Below, piece after piece: positions 12,509 to 26,000 of a DNA stretch of 64,000 nt. Under the pieces are notes generated by a model. The model was not told where the DNA came from. It saw only the letters and a program-made list of their open reading frames with translations, and made no database searches. A program made the position numbers and the translations under genes. Numbering within the stretch: position 1 is the first letter of the stretch; every line of letters begins with the position of its first letter. This stretch comes from Takifugu bimaculatus (Eukaryota; Chordata; Actinopteri; Tetraodontiformes; Tetraodontidae): contig CP034980.1 in the NCBI GenBank assembly GCA_004026145.2, positions 8,546,667 through 8,610,666 on the forward strand, read 5' to 3'.

Positions 12509-13429
12509 ATCAAGTTCATTTGGGCTCTTTTGATTCTGCTTTATTTACAATCTTTGGCCCAGATATTAATTTTAATAGTATTTATAGTATTTATATCTTT
12601 ATCCCACGCAACACGCAGTCCTGTTTAACAGGAATTTCTGGTGAAAATTCACCAAAGCAGTGTCCTCAACCTGCTCTGACTTGTTTTGCTCACGGTTGAG
12701 ACGATGAGGAGGATCATTTGAAGTAACAAATACAAGCTAGAAACTACAATCATCCACTTAAACCATTTGGATTCAGCAGCCCCAACACAGAATCTGATTA
12801 TACTTGTCTTCCATTGGACTCTGCTGCGTGTAAACCGCTTTAGTTTGGAGATAATTCAGTTTGTAACTTAAGTAATTTTCCCGTCGTCGTTGTTAAGGCA
12901 GTAATTTTGAACAGAGATCTGTTAAAAAAATGTGTTGTTTTAATTTATTTTCTCATTATTTGTAGTCAAGCAGCCTTTGTGCATCATGACCTCACAACTT
13001 CCTCAAACATCTTGTTGATCTTGAGTTACTGTGACAGACAGATGTGAGTTTAAAAGCTTCTGTTTTGTCTTGGTCCCTCCGCTCTCCTGTTGCTCTTCTG
13101 TCTTTCCTCCCTTCTTCTATCTCCAAATCCCCAAGTCCACCCTGAGCACGCCGCTGTGTGTCGTCACCGGGTGCAAAACCCCACCACACTAATGGGATTT
13201 AAATTTGAAAAAAAACCTGTTTTGGTGTCTTTCCATGCTTCTTTTCCATTTTATCACGATTAAACAGCTTGTGGGACTGCACCAGTCCAGAAATGATGCA
13301 GCTTAATGAATGAAAAATGGAGAAAAAGCGAAAGCCGCATATGTTTTCATTGTTGTTGAGCCTGCTGCCGGGTGAACTGGGTGTTTTATCCTGGGGAAGC
13401 AGGCAGCCAAGGCGATGCCTGGCTGCAAC

Positions 13430-13720
13430 GCCAGCCAAGGCGGCTAATTACATTTTCCATCTCGACAAGAATGGAGGATTCCTTCCTATGTTATTAATCA
13501 TAATGAAGGGAATATAATAAGCCACCATATATCATGCTGTTGACAGTCGAAGTTTGCCATTTGCAAGCCCAAGCATTCTTCTCCTTTTAATGGCCATAAA
13601 CTGAATTAATGCACGCTGGGTTCGACGTCCATAATCAATTGTGGATGAGATTTGAGCCCTTTTAGCTTCACTTCCAAAGATTCTGGATTGATGTGAGGCT
13701 GCTTTCCTGGAAATCACTGC
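13430..13720. promoter_or_regulatory. Candidate conserved non-coding element
   Basis: A dense, non-repetitive AT-rich segment containing GGCTAATTACATTTTCC, TTATTAATCATAATG, a TGAATTAATGCA block and CATAATCAATTG. These look like homeodomain, POU or Hox-type sites. It has no coding potential. The call is based on composition and motif density only. Confidence 0.35.
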
Positions 13721-13759
13721 ATTTTATTTTTTTAATTAAAAAACAAAAACAAAAAAAAA

Positions 13760-13763
<4 letters not shown>

Positions 13764-13810
<47 letters not shown>

Positions 13811-13815
13811 GCGCA
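13764..13815. repeat. (CA)n microsatellite with CGCG end
   Basis: A perfect CA run of about 44 bases that ends in a short CGCGCG stretch, following an A-rich leader. Confidence 0.95.
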
Positions 13816-14669
13816 CAGAATTAATTATTCATCATTTGATCCTGTTACAAACTGCATATTTGTCTACAGTCACTCTCAGCACTTAAAACTGTCAAACCGT
13901 CAATGTTGGCTGTATTCAAAACACTTCTATTAGTCACCAAATGAGTAATTGTATGTCCTGATATTCCAATGCTAACCCTGTTAGCCACGTCCTTTCGGGA
14001 AAATTTGGGTTGCCTGGACTAGCTTCAAATCAAAATAGAATCAAGACTTATTAAAAACCCAAAATCCCAAAAAATCCTTTTCCTTGTGGGGGTTGAAGGG
14101 TTTTATAATCTGTACCGTGTCCTTAAACCCTCGTATCGGGTCAGGAACAAACCCTTTCTGGGAAGAAGGAACCTGAGGCAGAGCCACAGATGAGTGATCC
14201 TCTCCCTGGGACGGGCAGGCGGCACCAGTTGCTGCCCCACCCTCGTGATCTTGTACCCATCAGGCCAAGAGCCTGAATCAGGGACCAAGGCTGAAATCAG
14301 CAGGAAACCTGTAAAACCAGACGGGCCCGGCCGGTGCCGCACACTTTATGAGGCTTAAATGTATACATGCATGAGTGTAGAGGAGCAGAGAAGGTGGAGA
14401 GCTCCTGAACTGCACTAGAATCTAAATGATCTCCTGCATGCATTCGCTGGTCCGCCGTCGCTTCCGTCTTCAGCCGTGTGCAGAGCGGCTTTCTGCAGCT
14501 CGCCACCGTTAAAATCCTTCCGCTCCCTCTTCCTGTAAAAGAGCAATCATTTCTTCATTAGCCTTTTATTTGTTTCTAACTGTTCCACTTCAGGGGTAAC
14601 ACACACAGTTTATTTGGGTACTCTTAATTACAAAGGGGAGATTGTGTGCCCTCCTTGCTAAAATGAATG

Positions 14670-14701
<32 letters not shown>

Positions 14702-17700
14702 TGCCTCCCAGTGGGCAGTGGCAGCTTACAGTTGGACTCCATCTGATTGCATTTTCTAGGATTGATGAAGTTATCGAAACACTGACCAGACTGACTTAAA
14801 CCTTGTATGTGGCTGTGCAGTCCTTTACCTGTGTCCTTCTCCCTTAAGGTGAGGGGGTATACGAGGTGAAATGCCTTTATTTCCTATTTGTTAGTTTTTG
14901 AGATGTGTTTTTCTTTGAAGAAGAAGAAGAAGAAGAACCCCGGAGGCTACGAGCTCAGCGACGATAAATTACATTTCAGCGCTGTTTCTCTCTCCAGATA
15001 ACCATTCAGGAAGTATAGCTACCTTCAGGATCTTTTCATTTTTCTCACCATTATTAAACACAGCGATAGAGCCTGGCCGCCCCTCGTTGATTCAGGAATG
15101 TCAAGGTGGACAACCAGAGACGAAATGTGGCTCCCTTCCTTCCCCAGCTAAGCACGTATGTGGATCGTCTGTGTCAGATTTAGACGCAGTACTGCAGTAA
15201 TCCTCAGAATAGTCACCGTAATGGTGATTTGTTTTGGGGTAATGATTCTGTCTAGCTAACCGCCGCCATTTTACATCATTCTGAGTCTTTATCTGCACAC
15301 GGGACTGGAGCTGTGAATCCCTCAAGCATCTTAAAGCGTCCTCCAGCTCCACGTAATTAAAATGTTTCCGTGTCTCGGTTACTCCGGATTTCTTTAAGCG
15401 CGGGCGGCGTTCGCGCCGCGCGGCGGATAACTGACGGCGGATCAAGACGGCGAGCCGATTGCGATGAAAGGTTTTGACTGCAGAGATGAAAGTTTGTGAA
15501 TTCCAAAGTGCAGCGAGGTCTCCGGTTACAAAGCGAGGTCAATCCACTTGCAGTGACTAGATTTTGGTGTTGAGGGTTATTTCAAGATTTCAGCTGTCTC
15601 GCCATTTTGCTCCATTTAAAGAGGCTCCTTTTTTAAGGGAGCGGTCCATCAAAACCCCACAAGTTCCCCACATACTTCATCACGGAGCTGTTGCAGAGGC
15701 TTGTTGGGGCTTCTGTGTGTCTTTTTTTTTCTCCCTCGGTCTATCTGAAATGTGATCTTTCACATCTGCTTCCCTCCGCCGCAGCCAAAATTCCCGGCTA
15801 CTGTAACTAAGGGGATTGTTTTGTTCCACGTCGGTGACTGTCCACCCATAAAAGTGTCAAGATTGAAATATCTGGATTAGGAATGAGCTCCAGCGGCTGC
15901 CATTTTCAACAGCTTGGATGAAGCGTCTCTGTCGTCGGTAGCGCGGCCTTCCAGCAGGAGGAAAACGCATTAGTCCCAAAGGGACCGGCGGTCTCCGGAA
16001 ACCAGATATGGCAGTTTCATGAAGAAGGACACAAGTTAATTTATGTCAGAGCTTAGAACAAGGCTGTTGCTTCTGTTATGTTAATGACGAAGCAGGTGTT
16101 TGTGGGTTTTCAGGACAACCGGCTTTTGTCTCCAGTCTCGGTGTTTTTCATTTCCAAAGTTTATGAGCGGTTTGGGGAGTCGGTGGCCGTCGGAGCAGTG
16201 GAACAAACCCTGAAGGTTCTTGTGCAAGCAGGCACAGGTTTTCACCGCTCGCAGATGTTACTCACCGAAGGAAACGGTACACAAACAATACGCAGCCGCA
16301 GAGGCAGCGACATGGCTGAACTTTGCACGACGTGTCCGTGCACGCTGAGGGCCCCTTCTAATATCGAGGCATTCCCATCTGCCATTGTCAAAAGCCTGTA
16401 GATCACAGCTTTGGGGGAAGAAAGTCCCACCACCATCCCTTCACCTCAGAGGGCTGATGGACGGCCTCGTCTCCGGAGCGAGCTCTTCAGGACGGCATCT
16501 CTTGTCCGCGTCCTCTGAACTGAGTAGACTCTTGAAACGTCCTGTCGCCATGTTGTCCAGGCGGCGCCATTTTCATTCCAACCGAGCCGCCCTGCCCTTC
16601 CACCTGTCATCTGCGCTCTGAACGCCCCGTGGTCGACCTGCTGACAGCTTCAGCGCTCGTGGGCGAACACGTACTGTATTTAGCTGCGGTTATGCCGCCC
16701 TGCTGACGGAGTGATAACTCTGGGAACTAATTTAAGTAGCTAGTTAATGTTTCGGCCCTGGAGGTGCGCCATGACAGGGTTCATGACGACCGTTTGGATA
16801 AATCAAGGTTTTCAACAATAATCTGTCCAGTTCAGGGGGACACAGAACTGGCGTGTAACGGTGTTTGTAGGGGTGCCACGTGTGGAATGTATGGAATTTC
16901 CCCCAATTTGTGATGTTTTTCATTGCTTGTATGGGCTGAATAACTACCTTATAACTACCCTGTGAGTGTCTTAGAAACATAAAAATGTGCTGTTTGGAAG
17001 GAAAAAGTGTCTCCTGAGCACTTTTTGTCCACGAGTACATTTTTTGTATATGAAAGAAAGCTACAAAAACTGCAGCCACTCAATATATATGTTAGGATGA
17101 CCTTTGACCTTCCAATGATTTCAGTGTGGCCAAAAAAGGATGTCTCTTTCATTAAGATTTCTTTAATTAATTAAGTCTATAAAGAAAAAAGGAAAAACCT
17201 AAAGGAAGAGGTTTGACATATAAGCACACCAGGCTTAATTTATGTATATATAGAAATATATGTGCTGTTTCCAGGTCAGGCCTTGTGGGCGCCATCAGCA
17301 CTTACACGCTGCAGGACGCAGTCGGAATTTCCATCTTAAATTTCAATTTGTTTCTTGCTGTTTCCTCAAGCACCCATCCTCGATGCCATAATTACATTTG
17401 GGCATAAGGAGTCGGCGGTGCTTCATTTTTGGAGATCTGGGCGCGTTTGGCTCCGTGATTCACGCTGACATGAGCGATCACAGGATAAGGCCGACCCGGC
17501 GGGACACCCACCTGGGTGTGATTCCACAAACAAAAAAGAAAAGCCTGGTTAAAGTACAAGAGCAGCGAAATTTAACTTGACTAATGAAGAAATTGTATTA
17601 CATGGCAGTCTTATTCCAAATGTTCCTTGTAGGAATAATTAGAATTAGAAGAAGCAACGTTTTAATACTTGTCTCTCTGCAGGTGACACTAAATTGTCTT

Positions 17701-20700
17701 TGCCATGGTTCCTCGGTGAAAACACCACATATGAACAAAGAACAATTAGACGCAAAGCAACAGCATAAAGCATCTGTTGCAACTCTCCCAAGATCACAGG
17801 AGTCCAAAATAAATTTCTAATTCTCCTAAGATTATGGTCATCAGGAACGGGCCGGGTATCAAAGTTTTGTTGGGTTTTTTTAAAACCTCCGTGCAGTTTT
17901 GTTGGTTTTTAGAGGGGGTGAGAACACCCTGAGCCACCATGGCTGCTGAGGAGATGTATAGGGTTCAAACCATTGATGTTGGCCCATAATAATCCGGAGA
18001 CAAAGCTGAGGGCGTTTGGTGAAACATGAACACCACCACCATGGCTTTGTTTTCAATCGGGCCCTGATTCGTTCATTCACCAGCGTATCTGGGATCTGCT
18101 TGAGTTGCATCGCCCTCACCTTGACGGATGCTGAGGGGAGATCAGGTTAATGGTCATTAACAGTAAAGACACTCACGGCGATGAAGCCTTTCATGCTGAG
18201 ATAAGGCAGAGAAATGTTGCTGCAGCTTCTGTGGCTGATGACAGTGTGACAGCTGCGTTTTGGATGATGGAACTCATTTGGTTTCAGCACAATCCGGATA
18301 TGAAGCGGCAGCCCAAACAACGTGTGAAACGTCTGGTTGGAAAGATTAGCTAATGACTGGAAACACTTTGTTTAAGACTGAAGCTAAATAGTCTGTTGGA
18401 AAACAAACTTTAGCCTGAAAGGGTTCTGCAGAATGCTAATAAATTCTACGTCAACTGGATTTTAATATGGAAACTAGGGTATAGAGAAAAAAAAGAATAA
18501 AGCCTGTTAACTGGCTTATATTAGTGTTCTTTACCCGGTTCTCTTCCCTTGTTTATGTCCACGTTAACTTATCTCAAGCATCTAGATAAGCACAAATGCA
18601 ATACTTAGGGAGGAAGTACCCTTATGGGGCGATTGAGCACAACAGCCAGCATCCTCTGACTCTCACATCTCTAACCGCCACAGATCCAAAGACACGAGAG
18701 GGAATAGGGGCCGGAGGAAGGCGCGTTGAATTGCTCATTTGACTTATGACTGGCCCTAATCGTGCAGTCGACTAAACAGATGACGGCAGTTAATGAGGTG
18801 TGGACGGTAGTTTCTCACTAAGTGCCATCATTCACACGTTTCACGCTTGCGTAGCGTCGCCCCGGCTGTCATAAATGAAATGCTTAATTGAAAAAGGCTG
18901 GAGAGTCTTGGGCAACACGTGGACGGACGGCGTTCTTCTCGGGAACTCTTCGGAAGAGTTCTTGAAAAGGCAATTGATGGAGACAAGATCTCCAAAGCAT
19001 TCTGGAAATCTGCTATTACCTGGTATATGTGGATTTATTAGGAGGAGGCAGTTCTCCTGAAGAGGGAGGCCAGTGAGGGGGTCCACCAAGACCACCCTGA
19101 AAGAATCTAAAAGCTTTAGTAATGAATCCACAGTTGCTAACAGGAAATCCACTGCTTTCTCAGGTTTGCTCAGACCTGTGTGATGCATGCTCACTTTTAA
19201 TAGTCAAAGTCTCATAACAGGATCAGTAAAAGCAGCCGTGTCCTCTCTGCGATAAACGTGCTCTCTGGATGCAAATCCAGCCTAACAAGGTGGTCTTCCG
19301 ACTTTCTTTAGAGAGCAAAGGCATTCTTCTCTCCTCGCGCGACCTTCGGACGATGAAGCGTTCGCATCGTTGAAGGTCACATGACGTGAAACATGGTCCC
19401 GAGCGTTGACGCGTGCTGAAAACAAATCTGCAGGTATGTCAGCCAGGCAGGAGACGGTGCACACACGAGAAGAGCTCCTCATTTTTTGCAGCACGTTTGA
19501 TGCTGCACAGTTGCTGCCTAAGCAGGCGGATCCTCTAATGAACCGACGGGTATCAGCAGATGTGGGTCTATAACTTAATTTGCCCCCTCAGCTATAGAGC
19601 AGATCCTATGGCGTGTAAGTGGTCTTGATGGATGAGCACTACAGCTCATCATACCCCCACCGTCAGCACCGGCCCCCAGCATCCAGCACCCTCTATTTGC
19701 CATCCTAGAATAACCATCCTAACTGCACATTATTTTCTTTTTTTACAATGTTAAATCCTGCTGGTTTTGCCACATTTCAACAGTTTTCTTCTGCAGTATT
19801 TCTTACAGGTGAAACTTGCTTGTAAACCTTACTACAAACCTTTAATTGGTGCCAAACCACTTTATCAATCATTCATCAGTGTGAACTGCTGCTGGCTCCG
19901 AGGCTGCTTGTTGACCTCTGGCTCGACCCCAAGTGTTCTGGACAATCATACCTCAGCCAAACTACGTGTTAGCATTAATATAGTCTGTAATTGCATGCTG
20001 CATGGGTTTGTTCTACTCTTTTCTGGGTGGGCCTGGTCCAGTTTGATCTTTCTTTCTATGTTTTTGACAGTTTTGTGACCCCTGACACTTTAGCTAAGGG
20101 GTCAGGCTGCAGGTTTTTGTTAACCAGAGATAATCCTCACTGTAACTGCACTAAAATGATTTGAATTAAGATGATCTGGCAAACACCATCTGAGGATTAA
20201 GACAGAATCTGAACATTTTGTTTCCAGCTGCAGCAACTAAATTAAAACCAGAGATGAGCGCCATCATTAAACGTCAGCACCTAGCTCACAGACACGGGCA
20301 TGTTTTATTAGTATAAGTGAATTCTAAATGTGGGTGTTGCTGTGTTGCCTCCCCAGAACAATAAGATACAGTGTATCAGTTTTCAAACATGCCAAGAGGA
20401 TGATTTTGTGTTGTCCTTCCACAGTGTTCCGGTACAGCGAGGGAGGATCATGGTTCCGGCATGTTGCCTCAGATTGTGCTGGTGTGAGTCAGGCCTTGAA
20501 TATTGTAGTATTACCCAGCCTGTGAGAGATGTGTTCATTTCCAGATATGGTATTGTGGAAAATAGAAGCAGAAATGCAAACCTTTTCCATATTTATGTTA
20601 TCTCTTTGCACACATTATCACAATACATCGATAAAACAGTAAATTTATGTGATGAGAGAAGAGTTAGCATGTGGCTAAGCAGCCATTAAAACTCTTAGTC

Positions 20701-21290
20701 AAGATAGGTTGAGATATTATCCTCAGGAGCTGCTGCAATCTTAATCTTGAAAGCTAAATTCTTCATTAGATGCAATGTCTTTTTATACTGATGTTAAATC
20801 CCTAAAACAACAGTAAGAGTGGTGGTACCGTAAACGTGGAGGTAAATTTAAACCCACATACATATAACACACCAGAAACCGACGTCTCCTCGACATATCC
20901 GCTGTCCCTCTCAAGGGCAGGAGGCTGCGGTTGCTGGAGGGCCGAAGGGACCATATGGAGTAACCCGAGCACAGGCAGACTCGGGCCTCAGTGCGTCGGG
21001 GCACTCTGTTGACTGTTTCAACAGCCATGTTTTCCCAAAGCAAGAAAAAAGGACACTAAAAGGGGTGCTTTAAGTCACGGCTCAGTTCAGCAACCCTGTT
21101 TACTTCAGGAACCTGATCTGGCCAACTTAAAGGCTGCAGCCTCGCACATAGATGTCTTTAAACTCGTCCAAAAAGTGGCATTTAAAGTAGAAATTGAGTT
21201 CGGTTATCTGTACAAGCGACTGCTGTTGTGAAACTGTTGTTGAACGCTGCCTAAATGCATTTTGGGCTGTCGGCGCTCTTATTTTCTCCT
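13816..21290. other. Intergenic region, no gene seen
   Basis: About 7.5 kb without a supported gene. A TC repeat lies at 14669-14697 and a GAA run at about 14919-14937. Some AT-rich unique stretches (for example 18700-18850 and 17150-17260) could be regulatory, but nothing specific supports this. Open frames of 60-119 codons occur on both strands with no domain, splice pattern or coding bias I recognise. Confidence 0.5.
14669..14697. repeat. (TC)n microsatellite
   Basis: A perfect TC dinucleotide run of about 29 bases. Confidence 0.95.
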
Positions 21291-21299
21291 CCCTCCCGC

Positions 21300-21620
21300 T
21301 CACCTGCGGATGCAGTCGCAATCAAAAATGGTAATTACCCAAGTGGCTTAATCAACATTAGAATAATTACACCATTATAATACAAGCATGCTGTGATGAA
21401 TATGGCAAGCTCACGCCGTGTAAAACACGTGCCGTTTATTTGATTAACATCAGAATACAAAGATGGCTCCCCAGTCAACAAACGAGGTGATTGATTATTT
21501 GACATTTACGGAAAAGACGGCAGCGAAGCGTTTGGCATAAATAGATTTGGATCTGTTTTTAGACAACAACGGGGAAAATTACCCAGCCACAAATTTAATT
21601 AATGCACCTAATTTATGTAA
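21300..21620. promoter_or_regulatory. Candidate conserved non-coding element
   Basis: About 320 bases of non-repetitive sequence with many homeodomain-type cores (GGTAATTACC, CATTAGAATAATTAC, TGATTGATTATTTGAC, a TTTAATTAATGCACC block). This is the densest such cluster in the gene-poor block. No coding frame runs through it. It is typical in appearance of vertebrate developmental enhancers, but conservation is untested. Confidence 0.4.
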
Positions 21621-21759
21621 TGAACCCCGTCTTCATAAAGGCCACAGCTGTCTCTATGAAATACATACATTACACACACTACTACTTACTGTATGTATGT
21701 GGGTAGTCGATAAGGCTGACATTGAGTTTCCCAGAATGCACCAGTGTTTCTAATCAGTG

Positions 21760-23840
21760 TATATTTTATAGATTTAACGGAATCATCATAAACCTTAAAA
21801 AACCCAGAAGCCGCGTCTTCTGTTTTCTTAAAAGGAGTTAAAACAATTGATTTCCAATTGAATGAGACCTGTGATGAGCCACTCAGATTATCATGAATAT
21901 TTAAGGAGGTGGTGAATAAGAGGTATTTAAGGACTGTTTTGCTGACGTTTTGACCTTAAGTGTCTCATTTTGGAGACAATGAGGGCTTGTGGGGGGGGTA
22001 AGCCGGGTCAATAATGAGACACGCGAGTCAATTAATGCTTTAAAGTGACTTTTCTCCTCTTTCTTGCTTCTTCCTGAGTGACAGACTAAACCCCAAACAC
22101 CATCTGCTTAAAAGTCCCCCTAAACTTGACCCTGCCAGCCCGAAGGGTCGGCTGACCTCGCAGCCGGCTCTCCGGCCCGTCCAGAAAGCCGAAACCTGGA
22201 AACGAGTGGAACCGTTCATCACGTGTCGGTCACCTGAATCGCAACAGGCGTCCGGAGCCGTCAAAACAAGGTGCAGGAGAAATATGGCAGGTGAGGGGGG
22301 GACGAAGGCAACAGCCCATAAATCTGCCTGAGAGGTCCACAAGTGTTCTGTCTCTGCCGCTCTTTAAGATGACGGACATGAGGGCCAGACAGCACGTTAC
22401 CCAGAATGCATTCCACACAGGCGTCTGAGTGAGGTGCACTTGCGCTGACTCGTAGAGAGCCCCGATGATTATGCAGGATCTGTTTTTCATCTTTTCTCAC
22501 AGTTTGAGACAAAGTCTGAGAAGCCCAGGGGCTGCGGACCAGCTTTTAATTATACCGGGAAATGTTTTATTTTCTTTTATTTAAGAGGCAAATCCTTGAT
22601 TGTGTCTACGACATTGTTTTAGAGAAGGCAGAGCTTGCAGGCTACATATTAAATCGATGCAAATTTGCAGTTTTGTCTCCTTCGGTGGACCCGCAGGCCA
22701 GCCGATTTCATGTAAACATTAATATACCATTCTTTTTTTTATTGCTTCTGCTGATGAAAAATGAGGTTGAAGATGTGTCTCATGCTGTTGTTTACAGAGT
22801 TTTGCCTTCTGAAGTTTCAATAAACTTTTGCTGAATATATTCACTTTCCAAACGTCCCTAATTTAAATTTAAACCAGAGCGCTGTGAAGGGAAAAATCCA
22901 AAACTTTTTATGGTTTATGAACTAAATAACGCTGATGAACAGTCCAGGATCCCTTGCTTGTCTTCAGATCACCATCAGAATGCCTAAACTACAGATCTGC
23001 TGCAGATTACTGAGGTATCTATCTCCCCTGCCATATTTTGTGCTGGACAATAGATAACATGCTGCATCTATTGATCTCTGCTGGTATTTTAAGTTTGGGG
23101 TGAGGGGCTCTCTATCAGGTTTCCAGGCACAACTGCTCAGTCCTCCTGCCGGGGCCTGTTTAGAGCCCCCCTTGTGTTCCCAGAGCTGCTCCAGCAGGTT
23201 ATAGATCTGATCTGAACGCGCAGATGTCAAAGTTGAAGCCGAAGCGCGCTGGCATCCGACTGACTTGTTTGCATTGATTAAAGTTCCACTTTAGCCTCAT
23301 ATCAAATGGGCAAATGAGGGGATTTCCTGCAGTATAAACCAACCCGTTGGTTTTTTTCCCGTCAGAACGTTCACATCAAAGATGATGAGAAGAATAGAAG
23401 CGAAGGCTAATTTGAACCCTCTCTTTCATCCACCATTATCACAGCGAGAGACGGAGACACTGGCAGTGGCGCTGATTACAGATACGCCGGTTATTTGAGC
23501 AATTGCCCATTTGGCAAATGCTTATGTTGTCTGAAATCTAAATCCTCATTTTCGTCGATGCGTTTCATGGGAATTGTTTTTTAATTTAAAGAGACAAAAG
23601 CAAACCAAACTAAAAGACATATCGCAGGACACATAATCACGGATACAACAGTACGTTTGAGCCCTGCATCTGGCCTTGATAGCAACATTCTTCAAAACAA
23701 AAACACACGGCTCACAAGGGAAATAAGCAACAGTGAGCCTAATGATGGAAACTACTTAATGTGGTGGCAACATTGCCTAGACTCCTCCCTGACAGCGCAG
23801 TTTCGCCTTGTGCGTGTTCATACTGTCCATTTGGGATGGA
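21760..23840. other. Intergenic region, no gene seen
   Basis: Unique sequence with scattered short open frames on both strands and no recognised domain or repeat. Confidence 0.5.
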
Positions 23841-23849
23841 CGGGGTAAT

Positions 23850-25180
23850 TTAGCACCCCCCAAATCAACACTGTGAGATATAATGATCAAGCACCAGGAA
23901 TGGCCCCCTGCTACAGTCAGAATGGGGTCCAGTAACGGAGGGTGGGAAGAACGTCTTCCTGTCAGAACCTGATGGGAACCAGCATCAGCTTGGACCAACT
24001 GATAGTTTAGGTCTGTCCCACATGTGGACGGATGACGATGGGTGACCAGTCCTGAAGGTCACTTGGCTCAAAGGCGGCCGTGCGCAAACGTCTGACCCTT
24101 CAGGCCTTGAGGCATCAAGTCTATCTGTCTCCATGACTGGTGCTTCCAGAAGGGCAAAATCTTGTTTCCAAAAATTCATTTGTTCTCAAGAAATGACTCC
24201 CAGATCTACACTTTTTCTTCCTGGTGCCAAACAAACAGTTAAAGATGGTTCGGAATAAGCAACTCCAGAGCAAAACACACTATTTCCTGATAATTGTTTC
24301 TTCAGTAAGTAGGTCCAAGTCTGAAAAGTGATCCACAAGCCCACAGGAGAGCATGCTGAGGTAAACTGTGATAGCTCCAAAACAGTTTCTCTGCTAAGGT
24401 GATGTAACTGATCATGTGAGTGATGAACCGTCCTACCGGGCTGGCAGTGGTGGTGTGTCTTCAAAAGTCTTCCCGGGGGAAACATTATCCCCACCTCGTG
24501 CCACCGGCCTCCTCAGTAATGCTATATCCACATCAGAGAGGCTGGTCTCATTGATTAAGCACTTAGCTCCATCGTCCCATATGAACGGTTATCATTTTTG
24601 GCTCAGAGCCAGGGTCCCTGGTCCAGGCCTCAAACTTACCAGTCAATGAGCCAAACTTTGGAAATTGGGCTGACAGAGAGTTAAAGACGTGGTGTAGATT
24701 ACAGGAAGTATGGGGTCATCGGGAGATGGGTCAAGGACATCTCAGGCTAACAGCAAGTTTGCAGTAATATCCAGATCCCAAAGTTTACCCTGAGGGAACA
24801 TATGGGTGGAGATGTTGAAGCGCATGAAAGCAGTGACGGTGTGTTGTTGGTTTTGGATGCCACCTCTATTAACATAACATTTGTAGAGCAAACCATTCAA
24901 CAAGAAGAAAATCCCACAAATCAAAGTTGATTTGAGAATATTCTGGCTCATTAAACCAGTCCTATTCACCAACATCTTTCTCATTTCCACAAAGAGAGTT
25001 TTGGGTGATTTCTGGACAGTCTGTTTAAGCGCTCTCCTGGGAGAACAGGTCAGCATGGCGGAAGCAGATGGGACCTTTGGCTCAGAGATCATCGGCATGA
25101 GATTTGAGACCTGACCACTTTCACAGGGGCCACAGGTTGCATCCATGTTTTCGTGAGGAAGCAAACCCAACAAAAAAGCT
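23850..25180. other. Unassigned segment, possible decayed interspersed repeat
   Basis: Composition changes here to evenly mixed sequence with several longer open frames on the minus strand, including one of 143 codons at 24742-25173. That frame contains KTLFVEMRKMLVNRTGLMSQ and ends in a hydrophobic-polar mixture. I do not recognise a protein family, and the frames do not join by splice sites into a gene. A decayed transposon or processed copy is possible, and so is chance. Confidence 0.25.
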
Positions 25181-25744
25181 TCAAAAGATTCATAACAGAT
25201 GATTCTTCAGCAGCAGTGAGAAATTAAAAGACACAACCCAGAGATAAGGACTCCTTTCTGCTCCACATCAGATTCTCTTCATGGTGTCTATGTTCCTTTA
25301 TGCTGTTTCAAAGCTGAACATGAATCAGTAGTTGTAGTAGCGCTAGAAAATTGTGGGGGCAGTGTTGAGTAACAACAGAAGAAAACTTAGGGTGTTCTTT
25401 GAGTGGATTTATGAAATATTCCAGAGGTTATCAGCCCATTCTCACTGTCCACTTATCAACTAATAAAGTCTGGTGCGACCCAGAATGCATCAGATTATGT
25501 GCAAGGATTGGTTTAATATCATGAAAAAGGAAGTTATGTGCTCTGTTGTCAAGGTAAATACTGCAGATTTATTTACCCATGGAGGCTGGAAACATGCTTG
25601 TTTGGAAGTCAATAAGGTTTCTAGCATTTAGAAACTGTGTCTCAGTAGTGACAAAAATCCCCTTCCACGATTGGAAAAACATCCCTCGTTATTCATTTAA
25701 AAAATAAATGCATTTCTCAACCTAATATTTTCCTCCCTGAAGGA

Positions 25745-26000
25745 AGTGCGTCCCGCCTAATCAAACCTTATTGGAAATGCTATTAACGAAGGAGCGGCTT
25801 CCGAGTGGAGTAATTTAGCATCTTCTTCCCACGGTGTCGAAAAAATATTAAAATTGGGACGGCTAAATGAGGTTATCATTGCCTTGTTAATTCACCTAAT
25901 AATTTCTCATTTATTTAGATGTTGAGATCGATAACTCAGCTCTCCTGGCTAATAGTCTGGCTGTGGATTAAACAGATATTATTTTTGGAAATGTAATACG
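25745..26000. promoter_or_regulatory. Candidate conserved non-coding element
   Basis: A non-repetitive AT-rich segment with CCTAATCAAACC, CTATTAACG, TTAATTCACCTAATAATTTC and GGATTAAACAG blocks and no coding frame. Proposed on motif density alone. Confidence 0.35.

Larger units (their letters stand above)
11800..13420. other. Intergenic region with GT repeat and CTCF-like motif
   Basis: No gene is visible. The stretch holds a short CA run near 12090-12112, a GT repeat (12247-12284) and a strong CTCF-like core at 12495-12508. The remainder is unique sequence. Confidence 0.5.
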
